In this document: piece after piece, positions 34,475 through 35,256 of the stretch
How the letters are laid out: each line of letters begins with the position of its first letter
Position numbering within the stretch: the stretch's first letter is position 1
DNA from: Thermoproteaceae archaeon
Lineage (GTDB): Archaea; Thermoproteota; Thermoprotei; Thermoproteales; Thermoproteaceae
DNA: 35,256 nt
NCBI GenBank assembly: GCA_020833025.1
Contig: JAJHRB010000008.1
Span: 1 to 35,256 of the forward strand
Direction of reading: 5' to 3'
Position numbers and translations under genes: made by a program
Notes under the pieces: model-generated
The model's database searches: none
What the model saw: the letters and a program-made list of their open reading frames with translations, nothing else
What the model was told of the DNA's origin: nothing

Positions 34475-34843
34475 ATGGATGGCGCGCGCACGATTTCGCG
34501 CAGCTACAGCGAGAGACTTGACGCGCTCAGGATAAAGCTCGCGATAATTAAATTCCTCAAGGAGCTTGTGCAGAGTGCAAAGGGCAACCTAGTAACTTTC
34601 AGACCGTCCAAGGTAGTGCAAGAGCTGCACATATACGACTCACACGATATGCGAACCAAGACCGTAATGATTAGAGCCTTCCTCGACGAGCTAGTACAGC
34701 GTGGCTACATCACGGTAATAAAGAGAAGCGCGCGGGGCAAGGTTTACGGGCTGTACAGAAACAACAGGTTCTGGAGTGTGCTGCTCAGCCGCGAGCCGGA
34801 GGGTGTGCTTGAGACTCTGAACATGGAGGAGGCGCGCCGCTGA
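34475..34843 (+). CDS. Winged-helix DNA-binding-like protein
   Basis: IIKFLKELVQSAKGNLVTFRPSKVVQELHIYDSHDMRTKTVMIRAFLDELVQRGYITVIKRSARGKVYGLYR; TTTTTATA box upstream. Confidence 0.6.
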   Translation: MDGARTISRSYSERLDALRIKLAIIKFLKELVQSAKGNLVTFRPSKVVQELHIYDSHDMRTKTVMIRAFLDELVQRGYITVIKRSARGKVYGLYRNNRFWSVLLSREPEGVLETLNMEEARR

Positions 34844-34895
34844 CAGCAGTAAATTCTCACTGCTGCGCTTATATTAGCAAGGTATCACACTTTAG

Positions 34896-35256
34896 GTGGA
34901 CGCTGCTGCCATCCTGCGCGCGCTGCACGAGAAGTACAGAGGGGGGCGGGCATTCAGAGTTGCAATTATCGGGGCTTACAGCGGCGGCAGGTACGTAGAA
35001 CCGCCCCGTCTGAGACCCGGCAACTACATACTCATGCTCCCGTTCGTACCATCAGCAGTACTGACAGTCCTAAATACTGGTATTATCACCCAGCTAACTG
35101 CCGGCGTGTGCGCCATACTTGCATCTTATATAATAATTTATTACTACATGAGGAGGGCGTGTTTCACGCCCGACGAGATTAAAGTCGTGCGGACAAATTA
35201 CAGAGACACAAGCTACTTATCGTCGAGCAAGCTCAAGATTCTGGAGGAGCCGCAAC
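34896..35256 (+). CDS. Membrane protein, C-terminus beyond window edge
   Basis: VDAAAILRALHEKYRGGRAFRVAIIGAYSGG...GNYILMLPFVPSAVLTVLNTGIITQLTAGVCAILASYIIIYYYMRRACF; TTATATTAG box about 25 nt upstream. Not in ORF track because it runs off the edge. Confidence 0.6.
   Translation, partial: MDAAAILRALHEKYRGGRAFRVAIIGAYSGGRYVEPPRLRPGNYILMLPFVPSAVLTVLNTGIITQLTAGVCAILASYIIIYYYMRRACFTPDEIKVVRTNYRDTSYLSSSKLKILEEPQ

Noticed and set aside
1-35256. CRISPR array, intact tRNA or rRNA gene
   Set aside because: No regularly spaced direct repeats and no complete cloverleaf with T arm were recognised by eye; intron-containing tRNAs could be missed.

Overview
GC-rich, gene-dense archaeal chromosome segment. 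The gene content and the many leaderless genes with a TATA box about 25 nt upstream fit a hyperthermophilic crenarchaeote (Thermoprotei, Thermoproteales-like); this affiliation is inferred, not searched. Recognisable housekeeping genes: rps15, pcc1 (KEOPS), rps3ae, rps8, asnS, tyrS, dys, rio1, a Krr1/Pno1-type KH protein, surE, phosphoglycolate phosphatase, and a geranylgeranyl-reductase-family protein. Most interesting signals: (1) a stand-alone TnpB element (about 3031-4586) inserted in a minus-strand gene; removing it restores one frame and predicts a TAM and guide. (2) A five-gene operon (5303-11541) of single-TM, pilin-like surface proteins with 4-nt overlaps at every junction. (3) An orphan tRNA 5' module (about 13275-13302, minus) with its own promoter but no 3' half nearby, a possible split-tRNA fragment or relic. 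(4) Two large structured intergenic regions (about 32866-33060 and 19296-19559) that may be ncRNAs. (5) An aKMT-type methyltransferase fused to a C-terminal HTH, next to deoxyhypusine synthase. (6) Compact shared divergent promoters. No CRISPR array and no intact tRNA or rRNA gene was recognised.
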